The translations under genes were made by a program, and so were the position numbers. DNA of 64,000 nucleotides from Alitta virens. Taxonomy: Eukaryota > Annelida > Polychaeta > Phyllodocida > Nereididae. Position 1 is the stretch's first letter. Each line of letters starts with the position of its first letter. A model generated the notes under the pieces. It was given only the letters and a program-made list of their open reading frames with translations. It did not search any database and was not told the DNA's origin. The stretch spans positions 28,714,145 through 28,778,144 of the forward strand of contig OW028574.1 of NCBI GenBank assembly GCA_932294295.1, written 5' to 3'. This document shows, piece by piece, positions 25,180 through 38,251 of this stretch.

Positions 25180-26850
25180 GAATTATAGTAGGCTACAAGT
25201 TCTCTGTCAGTGAGCTTGGCTGTAAATGGTGTGCATCACTTTTTGTGCCATATGGTTATCATGTGGTTATACGAGAAAATTTCAGGCAAGCAGTGATATG
25301 CATATGTTCAATGAGGACTACAATAATTCCAAGTTGTCCCATGAAAATAAGAGCAGATCTAGGGTAGGAAAAATACATTGTTGGCTGCTATGCAGACATG
25401 TTTTCCAGACACGAGGAGGCGGTTGAGTCATGTTTCATTTGGCCAGTCAATAAGAAACCAAGTATATTTTTTAATATATTTTTGTATTTTCGTCGTCAGT
25501 TACTTTTTTGGGATTACATTATGTTAAGGATCGAAGATCTAGTGGCATACTATGTTTAGGGCAATGGACCTTTGTAACATCACGGAAACATTTTACAAAT
25601 CAATTATTCAATTTCAGAGAATCGAACAATTTTGGTCAACTCTACTTAGAGGGTGGACGGAATGGTGGTGCCAGTTTCTTGCTACTTTTGAATATGACAG
25701 GAGTTATGATTATGATAAGTAAGTTTAAGTTAACTGAATGCCTTTTGCAAGCTTTGTCATGCAGTAAAGGTATCATGTTCAGAGTGCATATTACTAACTG
25801 GCTTTTCTATTACAGATCTCTTATGCAATTTTGCTTCATGTCAGTCATCCAGAAGGAGCTGGATCAGTACGAAGAGGACTGGAATAACCATAGAGTAAGA
25901 AGACAGGTTGTTAAGCTGTGATCGCTTATTAAATGTAATTTCCGCCAGGTGGCGAATCTGTTGATTTAGACTGTCATACCATCTTGTGTAAGAACAATAA
26001 AGTATTTAGTTGAGAAGAATGCACATGTTGTGTGTTGCAGTGAATTTGAACTAATTTTTCCTCAACTATGGCAGATAATATGGATCAAATGTCAACACAG
26101 GTCCAACTGCGTGTGCTCACAGGGATAACAAATATATTATTTACTTTTCCCGAGAGATATGGTGAGTCCCGTCATGAATCCACAACTCGGTATAGAGACC
26201 GAATTGACAATATTTTCAAATTGTTTTTCACTTTATCTAGTTTCTAAATTGATCATTCAACGTAAAGCAGCTGACAAAGGGATGCTGGTTTTCCTCTGAC
26301 AGTTGAAATACTGGTATTCCATATTATATTAAATCATGCACATTCTCCTAAACAGGGAGTGAACAACTGCTTCAGGCTGTGGATCCAGTAGACATCGAGT
26401 ACTTGAGAAGATATTGTGACAAATCCGCCATGGTACAGAATAAGTCTCTACATATTTTGTTCAATTACATCCTAGTAGGCCTACATTTTGATGCAGAATT
26501 TCCCAAAAATGCACTCGATGGTTTCACAATGTATAATTTCATTAAATCTATTATGTAAACAACTAATCTTGAAATAAGAACTCATGCCACTTTATACATT
26601 CATGAATGGTCAAGCAAACCATTTATTGTCAAGCAAACCATTTATAAAGCGTTACAAATAAATGCATGTTGTTTTACCATTACAACTTGATTTACATGTT
26701 GCAGTTTTTTACACAACATATAAGTTACTTCGGTACAGAAGTTTCTTTGGTAACAAAAACTGAGGTCTGTAAAATTTTGCGTATACATACTTGATAAATA
26801 AGAACAATCTGGCATCATAAAACCTCACATAAACAACTTTGAGGCATCTT
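25180..26850 (+). pseudogene. Inverted, 5'-truncated copy of the integrase-core gene 3' half
   Basis: The last four exons and 3' flank are recognisable: PMKIRADLG near 25340, NFGQLYLEGGRNGG (shifted frame) near 25630, QFCFMSVIQKELDQYEED at 25830, ILFTFPERYG near 26135, EQLLQAVD at 26360. A deletion and frame change follow RADLG, so the core is not continuous. The first seven exons are absent. Compared with the intact gene, 194 bp of GT...AG sequence interrupts the RRQ/VQL join. Confidence 0.8.
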
Positions 26851-26895
26851 TGACTTAAGCACCGGACAAGCGCCCTCTTTTGGTTAGAAATTGCC

Positions 26896-27023
26896 GTTCT
26901 GCAGGTCTCCCGCGCCGTTCCGCAAGTCTCCCGCGCAGCTCCGCAATTCTTCCGCGCCGCTCCACAATTATTCCGTGCCACCCCGCAGCCTCGCTCCGCT
27001 TTGTACTTATGGGCCACCGTAAT
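26896..27023. repeat. Short GC-rich minisatellite and empty insertion site
   Basis: About six units of the 13.5-kb minisatellite are followed by cagcctcgctccgctttgt and acttatgggccaccgtaat, the uninterrupted form of the 13703-14588 insertion locus. Beyond 27023 the sequence switches to an LTR-like fragment (27022-27067). Confidence 0.75.
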
Positions 27024-28867
27024 TTTCTGATTGGCTTTGGCTGTGCTGTTTCAGACTGGGGAACACGTAAGCTGGGCCCCACTCCAGACATACGTAGGAG
27101 CTGGCGGTCTCTAATTAGTTTACACAGTCACCGCTACGAACAGCGCAGTCGAGGCCACAACAGCAATAGATCAGCAAGGTCAATATAATTATTAAGATAT
27201 TGTAAGGTGCTGCCACCTAGAGATAAAACGTAGCTTCGTTGCAACACTTATTCTAAGTTGGTCCCCTCCTTCCGCACAGTGTAGGAGACTGCGGTTCCAG
27301 TGCTACACTTTGCTGTTCCAATAAAAATGTGAAGCTGAAAGCAAGCCTCGTGGTCTATATTGACAAGAAGAAAGCCGCTGTCATGACAAACTCTACAACT
27401 TGCTTTAGCACGGCTGAACTGTGCAACAGGCAGACATATATATCAGTTATGTGAAACCGAAGCAGCTTGAATCTACAGAAAGCAAGGAAAGGAGACTTGT
27501 TTTGTTTCGCTTAAAACTGGGTATGGAAAGCATAGGCGTAGGAGGCACCTTTCTTTTGGGGGGGGGGGGGGGGCAAAGGTCATCTTGCCTGAATTTTAAG
27601 GCTTTTATTAGGATTGTTGGTCCTGTCGTCTAAGGTGAATGTCATCAATTGGTCGTCCAAAAAAAAGTTGACCCGTCTAAAGATCTGGTTCACTCGTCAA
27701 AAATGTTGGTTAACACGTCAAAATTTGTCAAGTCGACAATAATCCTGGTTAATTCGTCAACAACAGATAGCTGCTGCAACTTAACACTAGGTGACGCTAC
27801 CGGCGACATGTGGCGCCATCTAGATCAGCAAACACAGTTCTGTAGCCTTGCTATTCTTTTTTGGTAGAAATACGATCACGACGTTTTACTGAATTTTCCT
27901 CGCTTACTTGTATGCAGATCGATTCTAAAAATGTTTCTATTGCTTGTTTCTTCAAGTTGACGGCTCTGATTGTCTTTTAAGTCACTTAAATGAGCAAAAT
28001 AAGTGGCGAATCGACGATCAAAACAGTGCGTTCGTCAGTATTGTGTGACGTCATCAATTTGCTTGAGGCCCCAAATGGGGGCGTCGTGTGTTAATTATTT
28101 CTGGCGGGAATGCGCAATGCCATGATCAGAGAAGCAGATCGATGCTTACAAAATTATGCATCTAGGAATTGTTCCTAATGTTTTGAAGGCTGGTCATTGC
28201 AAATAAAAATTGTTTTGATAATTGTTGACTATTGACCTAATATAAGCTGACTGAGCTTCGGATCCACTGATAGCTGAACACAGTCAGTTCGTTTCTATGC
28301 TTGTTGAACTGTTTTTCAACTATTCATGATTTTTTTTTTTCATATTATTTTCTATTTAATTATATTTTATGTAAATCATTGGGGATATGTTTAAACCGCA
28401 TTGTTAAGCTGGGAATAATTTCTCTAAATGCTGAAAGGTATATGAGTAGGTCATTGAATTTGGTCAGGATCTCGAGTTGGAGCTGGACTTATTGTCATGT
28501 TTATCTTAATTAGTATAATTCATATCTCCCATCTTTAAAAAAAATCCTGCCCCAAGTCAAACATTTTAATATAGACCTTTATAAACTATTTAATGGGGGG
28601 GGGGGGCACACACTAAGAATTGTACTGCAATATAATTTTGCATTGGACCACAGTATAGATACTAATTAAGGAAATACCAAGCCATATAATCTCATTATTA
28701 CATCTGCCTCTGGCAGCTGGTCATATAAGCTGAGACATTGACATTTACCTGTAGACCCATCACAAGTCAAAATAAAGTTTGAGTCGGCCACTGCTTTTTC
28801 CCTTTCTGAAATTTAGACCCTGGAATTAAAGCACATCTAAATAAAACTTTATCAAGTTAATAACATT

Positions 28868-29180
28868 TGGCCAATGGCTGATCAGCCCTCTGTCAGAATT
28901 GGCAAAATGACATGTCAGCCTAATTTCATTCTAATATAGGCCAATATCAAATGGGCCTTTTTTTTTGGCCCACTGTCAGACTGGCTCACCCTTGTCAAAA
29001 TGACATGTCAACCCAAAGTCTGCTAATGTTGGCCCAATGTCAGTTCAACCTAAAGTTGGCTAAATGTTGTCCTAATGTTGGCTTTGGTCCACATTTGGCC
29101 AAATGTAGGTTGGACTATTGTCAGACAAGCCAAATGTTGGCCAAATTAAGATTTTACACTAAGGCCAAATTCATGGTTTG
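28868..29180. repeat. Degenerate TTGGC/ATGTCA minisatellite
   Basis: There are many loosely spaced copies of ttggcc, aatgttggc and tgacatgtca, including the partly palindromic tttggccaaat. The unit length drifts at about 15-20 bp. It is non-coding. Confidence 0.6.
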
Positions 29181-30234
29181 ATTTTCTTAAATTTGCCAAG
29201 GGTATGCTACTGCAGCAGTCTATGTTTACTAAGGGTTGTTCCATTTAAAAAAGGGGGGGGGGGGTGTACCTGGAAATTTTCAGACCCATCCCCACTATTT
29301 GTTTTTTGACAGACCAACCCCTATTTTCTTTATCCCCCCCCCCCCCCAACTTTTCTCCATAATGATTACATTAAGAGCACTGCGGTGAGCATTTTAGCTG
29401 CAATTTACAGCAATTGAGGGTGAGTGATTTCAAGATAGATTAGCTTCAAAGATGTCAGTTTGACCAATCTTAATTGCAATTTGTTTTATTAATAATACAG
29501 TTTAGTCAAAAAGTGGGAACTTGCATACATTTTAGATATCTATTCTTTTTTTTTTTTGTTAAAATATTTTCTTGTTAACTGGGTGTGAACTTTCTTTTAT
29601 GGTCAGTTTCATGGTCCTTACCTACCTCGGCATAATACAGTATAACTTAATAAAGAAATTATACATATTGATATGTGAACCACTTCAATGATTTTTCAAT
29701 CAATATGGAATCCAACTGCATTGAGCTTTAAAAAAATAGTGTTAGCATATAAAAAAATTGGCCATATTATTATTAAATACTATTTATAATTCTTATTGTA
29801 TTATAATATTAGGCAGTTTATGACAAACTGCTAATCGCAAATTAAACCTATCTTGGCCGCTATTCAGCCAGTCCCTGTGAACTATCCCACCCAATTCAAT
29901 TTTTTGTTGACATATCCACAAAATGAAATCAATTCAATTAACAGCTGATTAATTAATGGTATACTACTAAAAGTTTGGTCGTTAAAAAAAGCCAATGGAT
30001 TTTGCCTTGCGGGTTTTCTTAGTTTGTCAGAATTGCTCAAATTTGAATTATCAAGATAATGGTTTGTAGGAGGATGCCCTTGCATCAGCTGCAGGTAAAA
30101 TCAAAACCATGCAGGGTGAATTCTTGCTAAGTCAATGTCCATAATGTCAATGATCTGTGTGACCCCTTTGTTTTGTTTTTTCTCTTTTATTTCCTTATTT
30201 TTTTCTTTCTTACATATAACTACTTCAGAATCTA

Positions 30235-30420
30235 CAGTAGTCTGTCAGTTCAGCCAAGTCAGTCAGTTCAGCCCAATCAGTCAGTACAGCCAAGTTAGGT
30301 TCAGTCAAGTTAATTCAGTCATATATTCAGTCAGTTCAGTCAGTTTAATCAGTCAGTTAAGCTCATCCGTTCAGTCAGTCAGTTCAGTCAAGTCTGTCTG
30401 TCAGTCAGTCAGCACAACAG
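30235..30420. repeat. Imperfect (CAGT)n microsatellite
   Basis: Interspersed cagtcagttcagtcag units of variable register run through this stretch. The spurious Ser/Val-rich ORF across it is a repeat product. Confidence 0.9.
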
Positions 30421-33400
30421 AACATGCCAGCTGACAACTAGTCAGTCATTTAGGCAGCCAGACAGTGGTTTTATTCTTGTACCTTAAATATCACTTGCAA
30501 ATTGTAGATTGATTCAGTGACGTAAACCTCAGGGTTGTCATCAGTATTTCTTTCTCAATAAATTAGGTATTAGTGTATTTTTTTCATTGTGTTGCTTTAA
30601 ATGGACATGGATGATAAGACAGTTGCAAATGAATTATTTAGGAAAAAACCGCATTGTTCTATCATGTATAGAAGCCAAGTAATTGCAAGTTGAAGTTTTG
30701 CATTCCTCCAACATCTTCAGGTGAGTTAAAGATGAATGTCTTTAGTTAAAGAAAGTCAGGTGAGAAGGCCAAGGGAAAAAATGAGCAGTTTCTGAATATA
30801 GGCCAAGGCCAAAGATCTAGGCCAAGGCAAAAAGTGTTTCTCACTGAAGTGTAAACTAAATATAAGGAGTCACTTGTGTGCTTGTGTCATGTTATTAGCT
30901 AAACAGTAAAATAATGATGAATTCCAGGTGTCTAGAAGGAAGAAATTAAATCATTGTTAAATAGTGTTAATTAAAAATACAGCATATTCCTGAGCACCTT
31001 CTTTAAGTATTGTTTTATATTTATAATTTCCCTGTCCTTAACTGTCATTGTGGTCTGATTATTCATGTGGCTATTTTTTTTTTTTTTTAACAAAATAAAT
31101 TGTTCACTGTTGGTCATATTTCAGTACAGGAATTTTCCTGGCATTAGGGAAATATGAGTAAATGATATCTTCCAGTTTTGACAAGGGTGGCTAGCAAAAT
31201 GTCATCATGCTGATGTGACAAACTTGGTTTAGCTTTGAGATTTAAGTCTATTATAATACATATCTGAGGATTAGTTTATTACATTGAATTGCATTGCATT
31301 GAATTGCATTGTGAAAACATGGAGAAATGGCTTGTGAGCCACATTGTGAGTTATATCTCTGGCATGAATTTATTTTGAATATGTGAGGTGTGGATGACAG
31401 ATATATATTATCATGGGTAAATATGCAGAAATAATGTGGCATTCTTCTGAAGTTATTCAGTTGCATTTATTGGTCAGCTGTCATGACTAGACTGCTTGAT
31501 AAACAATTAGACTTGATTGTCTATTCAGTTGAAGTTGCTACATTTAGTTGATGTTTTGACTGAGCCCGCTAAATGTTACGTAATCGTTGGGGGGCGGAGC
31601 TTATATTTGATTGACATCCTACTATGCTTCTGATTTTTTGGTACTGGTTGCAGATCAGCTGTCATCACTAGTTTTCAAGTATATAAATACATTAATTTAC
31701 ATGACTAGTTCTGGCAATATTTGGTCAATAAATTAACAGCTACAAAATCAGTTTTCAAGACCTGTTCTCAAAATTAAATTTTATGCCACATGTTTATTTC
31801 TGAGATTTGATTTATGGTGCTATTTTGTGCTCATATATACCTCATAGACATCATCATGTTTATGTTTTATTGTGGTTATTGCAGTTCAGTGTACTGCATT
31901 ACAGGAATATTTCTGTGGTTTATTTTCACTGCTCATTTGTGCTTGGCTCAGTGGTTTGAGAGTCTGACTCTGAGGTGCAGGTTTTGGATTTACAAAAATG
32001 TATGACTAAAAAAAAATTAAAAAAATTAGATAATAAATAACATTAATTGTGACCTATCATAATCTGTCAGCATATTTCTCATCATATCTCAACGGATTCT
32101 GGAAAGCTACAAATTTTAAAATTAAGTGTCACATCTTAAGTCCAATCAGCTGATAATTGCAAATTTGTAATTCACATACTTACGCCTTTATGATTTAATT
32201 TAATTGTTTACACTACAGTACCATTCAAAATAAAGATCCACCTTTTCTTTTTAATTATCTTTTGCTACACTTGGTCCATGTCTTTCCAGAGTATTACTTT
32301 AAATTTTTGTATGATAAATGCAGTCATCCAATTTTTCACTGCGCAGCTTTGCGTAAAAAATATAAATAAGTATACCATGTTTGGTATCATTTTGCATGTA
32401 TTTTTATGACAAATGGTAAGGTGATGTTTAATAATTACTATCTACATGTCCCATGAAGTTTAATACTTGAACTACAGTGTTTAAACAACACTTAAATGGA
32501 TCCATATGTTGCCCAGTTGTAACTGGCCATGCTTGGCTGATCGCAAGGCCTAGGCTCAGGTGAGGGAAGGGGGCACTCCAAAATGTCTCAATTCTATTAC
32601 TTGTATTTTAGACCATATAAACATTAGCACAAAATGGACAGAAATGTTGCTAATAAACCCAACTTTCTATATATTACATTTAAGTTTCCTGTTTTTACAA
32701 TGATAATTTTTGGCTCTATGAAATGATAATTAAATATAATACATGCATAATATGCATTATTAAGCATGGCTAGTCTGAAATGTTTATATTATGAATCATA
32801 AAGTCGTCTAAACGAATCTGTTGAATCCTCACATTTGAAATAAAATTAAAAAATTTCCTACCTGACCAAACACGCTTTCGTTTTTTGCGAACCCCCCCCC
32901 CCCCCCCCAAATAAATAGCACTTTTCGTGCCATATGGTTATTTTGATTGCTTGATCAAGCTGGCACATGCTAATACCATTCAAAAATTATTACTATATGA
33001 CGGAGTGTGACTCCAATGTGCCATCGCGAGTCATGTTTGGGGCTAAGGCTTAGTTCACACAATTCTGGCGGGAATTACGTCATTGCTTGCCCCCATCAGG
33101 ACCTCATGAGCCCTTATGACGTCACTCAATATCATGCGTGCGCATCAAAACAACGGCGGCCATAACTTTTCCTCTCACCGCTTCGAAGTTTCCTCTGCAT
33201 TTTACAGTTATTGTTATGTAATCATATCATAGAGTATATCAGTACATAGATATCTCTATATATATATATGTCTTTAGTTCATATATCTATGGAATCCCTT
33301 TGTTTGGGATCCATCCTTTGTGTTGGCCTCCAGCTGCTCTAGCTGGAGCTCATTTATTATTAATAGGCTTGGGCCATCTGCAGCCCTGCCATGACCAACT

Positions 33401-33868
33401 CCTTTGTTAGATCCAGTTGGATCCTGTTTGATTATGTAACCACCACTATATATACTGGGAATCCTAGCCATAGGATTCATATTGTATCCAGCTCCTGACT
33501 TGATTAAAAGGCTTCATCTTCATCACACTGCTGACTTCATCCTTACAGTATGACTCATATGGAATTGTCCATGTATCGCCGACTTCCGGCGAGACACGGA
33601 ATGTCACGGATTATAACGGGGCATTGCGCTTACCCCCCATGGGATGCCTAATTGCTTTACGGGGCCTTTCTCCGACTTTTGCCGACCTGCGGGGACTGTC
33701 GGGGATATACCCCAACATTTCTTTTATCCCTTTTAACCCCATCAAAACCTTGGGCCCTTTAAGAGCAGGTGTTAGATATCATGGGGGTATATAGATATCA
33801 TCGGCCTTTAATTGCGCAGAGGGGGTTGAAACTTACACCCCTGCAACCCTTTGATCACAGCATCACAG

Positions 33869-34657
33869 CATGGAGACAAGAGTAGAAAACCCCCTTTTAA
33901 GAGTTAAATTCCTCTCCACTAGAGAATTATTTTGGCTTTTTCCCCATGAAAAGATGATTATTCTGAGCCAAAATGCACACTTATTTAGCTAAAAATTTGC
34001 ATTTAAATGAGCAAAAACAGTTGTTGTTTAGCAGAATTCACTGATTTTTTAGGTATGAATAAGTGTAAATGTCACATTTATAAATCAACAATCAATTACA
34101 GCAAATAGTGTAAAAATTATGGCTACATACATTTCAATCCCTGGTTTAAAAAAAAAAACCTTACTTTATGCATGTACAATTTATGCATGCACCTATGTAT
34201 ACATGTATATAGATAATAATATTATTGCAAAGGAAAGGGCTTAATTCTTACACTTCCATGATATATTAAGCAGTTTGGTAATGCTTACCACACTGAAATT
34301 TATATAAAAAATACATGTATACTGTTTCCATCACAATTAAACCTGGTGATTTAATCTTTTTACATTGTATATGATTTACTATATTTCCGAATTTTAATGA
34401 TCAAGATTTCAAATTATTAAAACCTTGTATTATCTCTGATTTAAGCGGAATGTATCATAACATTTTAGGATATATTAAACTTCGAGGGTTTTCAATGCAA
34501 AGTCACTGCAACAAGGGTGTATAATCACCCTGTCAGTGCCACAGTGAGGTATGTGACGGTCATTTAGGGGGTGATTTGTGGTAATAAAAGGGGTGATAAA
34601 CAAGATAATGTGAAATTTCAGTGCCCGGTTTCCACTCCTTCTACTCTTGTCTCCATG
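33869..34657. mobile_element. 789-bp MITE nested in the TIR element
   Basis: 19-bp terminal inverted repeats start catggagacaagagtag (33869) and end ctactcttgtctccatg (34657). The flanks atcacag (33862-33868) and atcacgg (34658-34664) look like a 7-bp target duplication with one mismatch. It has no ORF. Confidence 0.65.
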
Positions 34658-35215
34658 ATCACGGCCCTTGATTGTTCATAGTAAGATCAAAGGGTGCTGT
34701 TTCTACTATTCTTGAGTCACAACAATAATTTTTCTCCCTCTTCATTTGATGTAAGTGACACTATTTGTATTGGGTAGCTTTTATCTTCTGGATTAAGACC
34801 ATGTAAATTTCATTGCAATGTGATCAGTAGATCCTGAGATATCTTTATTATCAATAAATTTAAATACATTAAACATCATCTTTACCCAGTTCAAGCAAGA
34901 TTATACGAAGTGATAACTGCGTTATTATTATTTAGAAATACATAGTTTAAACTATCATGCGATGTTTGTGTGATTGAATAAAGTTATGTTATCTTGAACA
35001 ATCACAATATAAATACAATCTCACTAATAAAACCACTATCAAGACCACCTCTCTATTAACACCGTGTCACAATAGCTCCCAATTATCCACTGTTCAATCA
35101 AGACTACTGAACATATATATTAAAACCACTAATAACATCTCCTCACAATTAAGACCATACAATTTCGGAACTGTCAGCATTGTTATTTATGACGGCTACT
35201 TTGACTTTTTGTATT

Positions 35216-35343
35216 AGATAGACAGACAGACAGACCAACAGCTCGACCAACAGACAGCACGACAGACAGACAGCACGACAGACAGCACGACAGACAGCAC
35301 GACAGACAGCACGACAGACAGCACGACAGGCAGCACGACAGGC

Positions 35344-35423
<80 letters not shown>

Positions 35424-35440
35424 CATGTAGATAGATAGAT
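35216..35440. repeat. Compound microsatellite (GACA)n / (GACAGCAC)n / (GATA)n
   Basis: Runs of gacagacag, then several gacagcac units, then gatagata. Cys-, Leu- and Ser-rich ORFs on the minus strand are repeat products. Confidence 0.95.
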
Positions 35441-35615
35441 AGAAAAAACTTCATCATAACTATGGTTGCTATAGCAACGGCAAAGACAGAGATCAGAGAT
35501 AGAGAGGAGTAATAGCCTGACTAATAATTTTGTGACTGACCAGCGACCAATGGAGTCTCTTAATTGTGACTCCATGAACTGACTATATATGTGATATACT
35601 GACTATATACAGCCT

Positions 35616-35750
35616 ATATGAATGAATGAATGAATGAATGATTGAATGAGTGAATGAGTGAATGAATGAATGAATGAATGAATGAGTAATACAGACTCCA
35701 TTTGTTATAAACAGCACTTGACAAACAATTGACACCTGTTTCCTGCATAA

Positions 35751-35802
<52 letters not shown>

Positions 35803-36345
35803 ACATTCAGGCAAGAGACCTACATTATTTTTCAAGTGAACTATAGTTGAACAAACAGCCAACTTGCTGTGATCTATGACACACTATATTATTTCAGACA
35901 AAAAAAAAAAGTTTTTCTGATTCTCCAACTTGGTTGTCTTCATTTGAGATTCAGTGACACAATATGGCTGATATAATCCCCATGGCATCCATCTAATGGT
36001 AAATCCATGAGTTTGTTTAGTACTAGTTTTGTTTACAAGGAAAAATGAGGTCAATCCTGACCAAACAACTGCTGAGTGCAAAATGACCTAGAAATAGTTT
36101 GCCCTAATCAGGTCACCCTTTCTTTAACACCCTATGCCCACCCCATGCCCTTCCCTGATACTGGCCCACCCTCTACCATCATGACCTACTAGCTCCATAG
36201 TATTGACTGCACCAAAGCCCCTATCTAGTCAGTTAGTCAGTCAGTCAGTCAGTCAGTAATTGACTGCACCAAAGCTTGTTTAAAATTCTTTGCTAGCATT
36301 ATTGATACAGCAGTCAGTCAGTCAGTCAGTCAGTCAGTCAGTCGG
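35616..36345. repeat. Cluster of tetranucleotide microsatellites
   Basis: (TGAA)n lies at 35616-35690, (TCAA)n at 35752-35800, and (CAGT)n at 36230-36256 and 36310-36344. It is non-coding. Confidence 0.95.
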
Positions 36346-37818
36346 TGTTATAATATAGCTCTACTTATTTAATTTAACTGTTGATCCATTTATTTCCATT
36401 AACTTTTTTTTAAATTTGTTTTTTTTTTGCCATTTATTATTTTGTCATGCTGACACATGTATCAATTTGATATTTTTCTGTCAATAAAAGTCTATAAAAA
36501 TCTATATATAATATTAAACAATAATTCAGGAATGTGAACAAACTTTTTTAAGGATTATTTTTTAATTTTTTAAATGCAATAAAATGTGTTTAATGTGAAA
36601 TTCAGGGTGAAAAGGAATAAATACTGACAAATGATAATGCAGCAATATACATCGTATGTGACCTACAACTCAATAAGGTCACACATTTTCTGTTTTCTCT
36701 TGCCATGGGGGGGGGGGGGTTACTGGTCAAATTGCTTGGCCCAGAAAGCCCATGAATTTCTTTTAAACGTTAAAAATAAACTATACTTAATTTTAAAATA
36801 TTGTACACTAGACCTACTTATGGACTCTGAAGGTCACTTAAATGTTAGTCTTTTCTTAGTTCTGAAACTTTTGTTAGTTTATCTTTGTATTGCTTTTAGC
36901 TTGCACATTATTATGTTCTATGCACTTTATATTTTATTGTGTTGTGTGACTTAATATCTGTATTGATAATCTTTAAAGATGCACATGTGTTTATGCGTTT
37001 TTGGGGCCTTATCTATTTAATTGGCGTCCCTTGGCCTGGGGTCAGCTCACCCCCTCTCTGCTCAGTGCATTGTCAGCAGCGGCAGCATCTCAAAAAATTC
37101 ACCCCCTTCCATACCATTACACAGATTTACTTTAAATGTATCTACAGTGTTCTTAATGATTACCTTTTATTTGTTTGCCTTGGTTAAATAAAAGCCTCAA
37201 TTAAGAAAAAAAAAAGAAAAGAAGGCAGTTCAGTACTGATCGAGCCAACCTTTAAATATATTCAATAAATAAACATATAACAAACATAATGCCTAGTATG
37301 TTTTGATCACTGTTAATAATCCAATTTCTCATGTCTACACAACAGATCATGTTAGACAAAATAAGAAGGCTGAATTATGATGTCATATCTCTGTATCTTG
37401 TGAATGTAAGTAGTCTAAAGCAGTGTAATAAAATTTCTGTGCTTTATAACAGAACTCCAATAATGCAAAATTAACCCTTGAAATTTGTAAAGTCATGGAG
37501 TCATGCATTTTACCCCTGCATTTAAAGTTATCGGAATGTAATAAAATGGAAATCTGACACAGATTAGAAACACATGTGGCTGATAAGGGAAAAGGGCTGC
37601 TGACCAGCCTCCACAGCAGCCCACCATCGTCATATCCGTGACAAGGGGCAAGGAGGCGCGACGAGCCGCTACAGGCCGACACCATCCGCCAATCAATTAT
37701 AGCCAATTAGTTAGGAATGTCTATCAGCTTTGCGGGGCCTTTCGCCGTGTGTTGGGGCGTTTTGGGGTGATGTCGGCGAAATATGGACAATTCCATATGA
37801 GTCATACTGTATTCTATA

Positions 37819-37842
37819 TGGTGGAAGAATCCATGATCCTGG
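37819..37842 (+). promoter_or_regulatory. Probable primer-binding site
   Basis: It begins TGGTGGAAGAATCC immediately after the LTR end ...ttctata. The TGG is the expected complement of a tRNA 3' CCA. The cognate tRNA is not identified. Confidence 0.6.
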
Positions 37843-38251
37843 ACATCACAGCAATACAGCAACAGCAGACTGACAGCAGACTTCAAAATTCATCTCTGCA
37901 TTCAACATACTTGAAGGTACAGTGAGCTCTAGAAAATTAATGCCATGATACTTTGATATGTTTTATGATTATCACTTTTGAGAAGCCAGTACGTTTTGTA
38001 TATATATATATGGTACCATTTTACAGTACCAGTTTACACTCACCACTGATATTTTGAACAAGCCACTCTGCAGTAATTTTACATACTACAGAAATTGCAT
38101 TTTTTACTAAGTTACATGTTGCATTATAGACTTTAAAGACTGTTAATTCTTCATAGTTATAAATTTATCAGCAATCAAGTATTTATCGACAGAAAAACGT
38201 CTACTAGCATTTGTTTAAACATTTTGTGTATAGTGGAAAGGTAAATAAGTC

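Larger units (their letters stand above)
27368..33207. other. Non-coding stretch with degenerate repeats
   Basis: No convincing gene is seen. It contains a G-run (27560s); spaced motifs of the form ggttaa(c/t)tcgtcaa at 27655-27765; a TTGGCC/ATGTCA-rich degenerate minisatellite at 28868-29180; homopolymer C and G runs at 28595, 29255 and 29335; and an AGTC-type microsatellite at 30235-30420. The rest is AT-rich sequence without homology I recognise. Confidence 0.7.
33546..37809. mobile_element. 4.26-kb TA-flanked TIR element (Tc1/mariner-like ends), non-coding
   Basis: The ends are cagtatgactcatatgg and its complement, with perfect TIRs of about 27 bp degenerating over a further 15. It is flanked by duplicated TA. 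Both ends carry GC-rich segments (33570-33720, 37620-37780) around an AT-rich, microsatellite-filled body. No transposase ORF was found, so it is presumably mobilised in trans. It lies precisely inside the 5' LTR of a young retroelement, so its own insertion is recent too. Confidence 0.85.
33212..37818 (+). repeat. 5' LTR, split by a DNA transposon
   Basis: It starts TGTTATGTAATC and contains a TATA-like atatatatat run near 33260. It is interrupted at a TA dinucleotide (33544-33545) by the 33546-37809 insertion and resumes as TA then ttctata, ending at 37818. Removing the insertion gives about 341 bp against 343 bp for the 3' LTR. Confidence 0.9.

Noticed and set aside
33274..33480. 68-aa ORF found identically at 49506-49712
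   Set aside because: It is only the LTR sequence; identity reflects LTR duplication, not protein selection.
35149..35457. Cys/Leu/Ser-rich ORFs on the minus strand
   Set aside because: Translation of GACA/GATA microsatellites.
30135..36345. Regularly spaced short repeats resembling a CRISPR array
   Set aside because: They are imperfect tetranucleotide microsatellites without unique spacers, in a eukaryotic genome.
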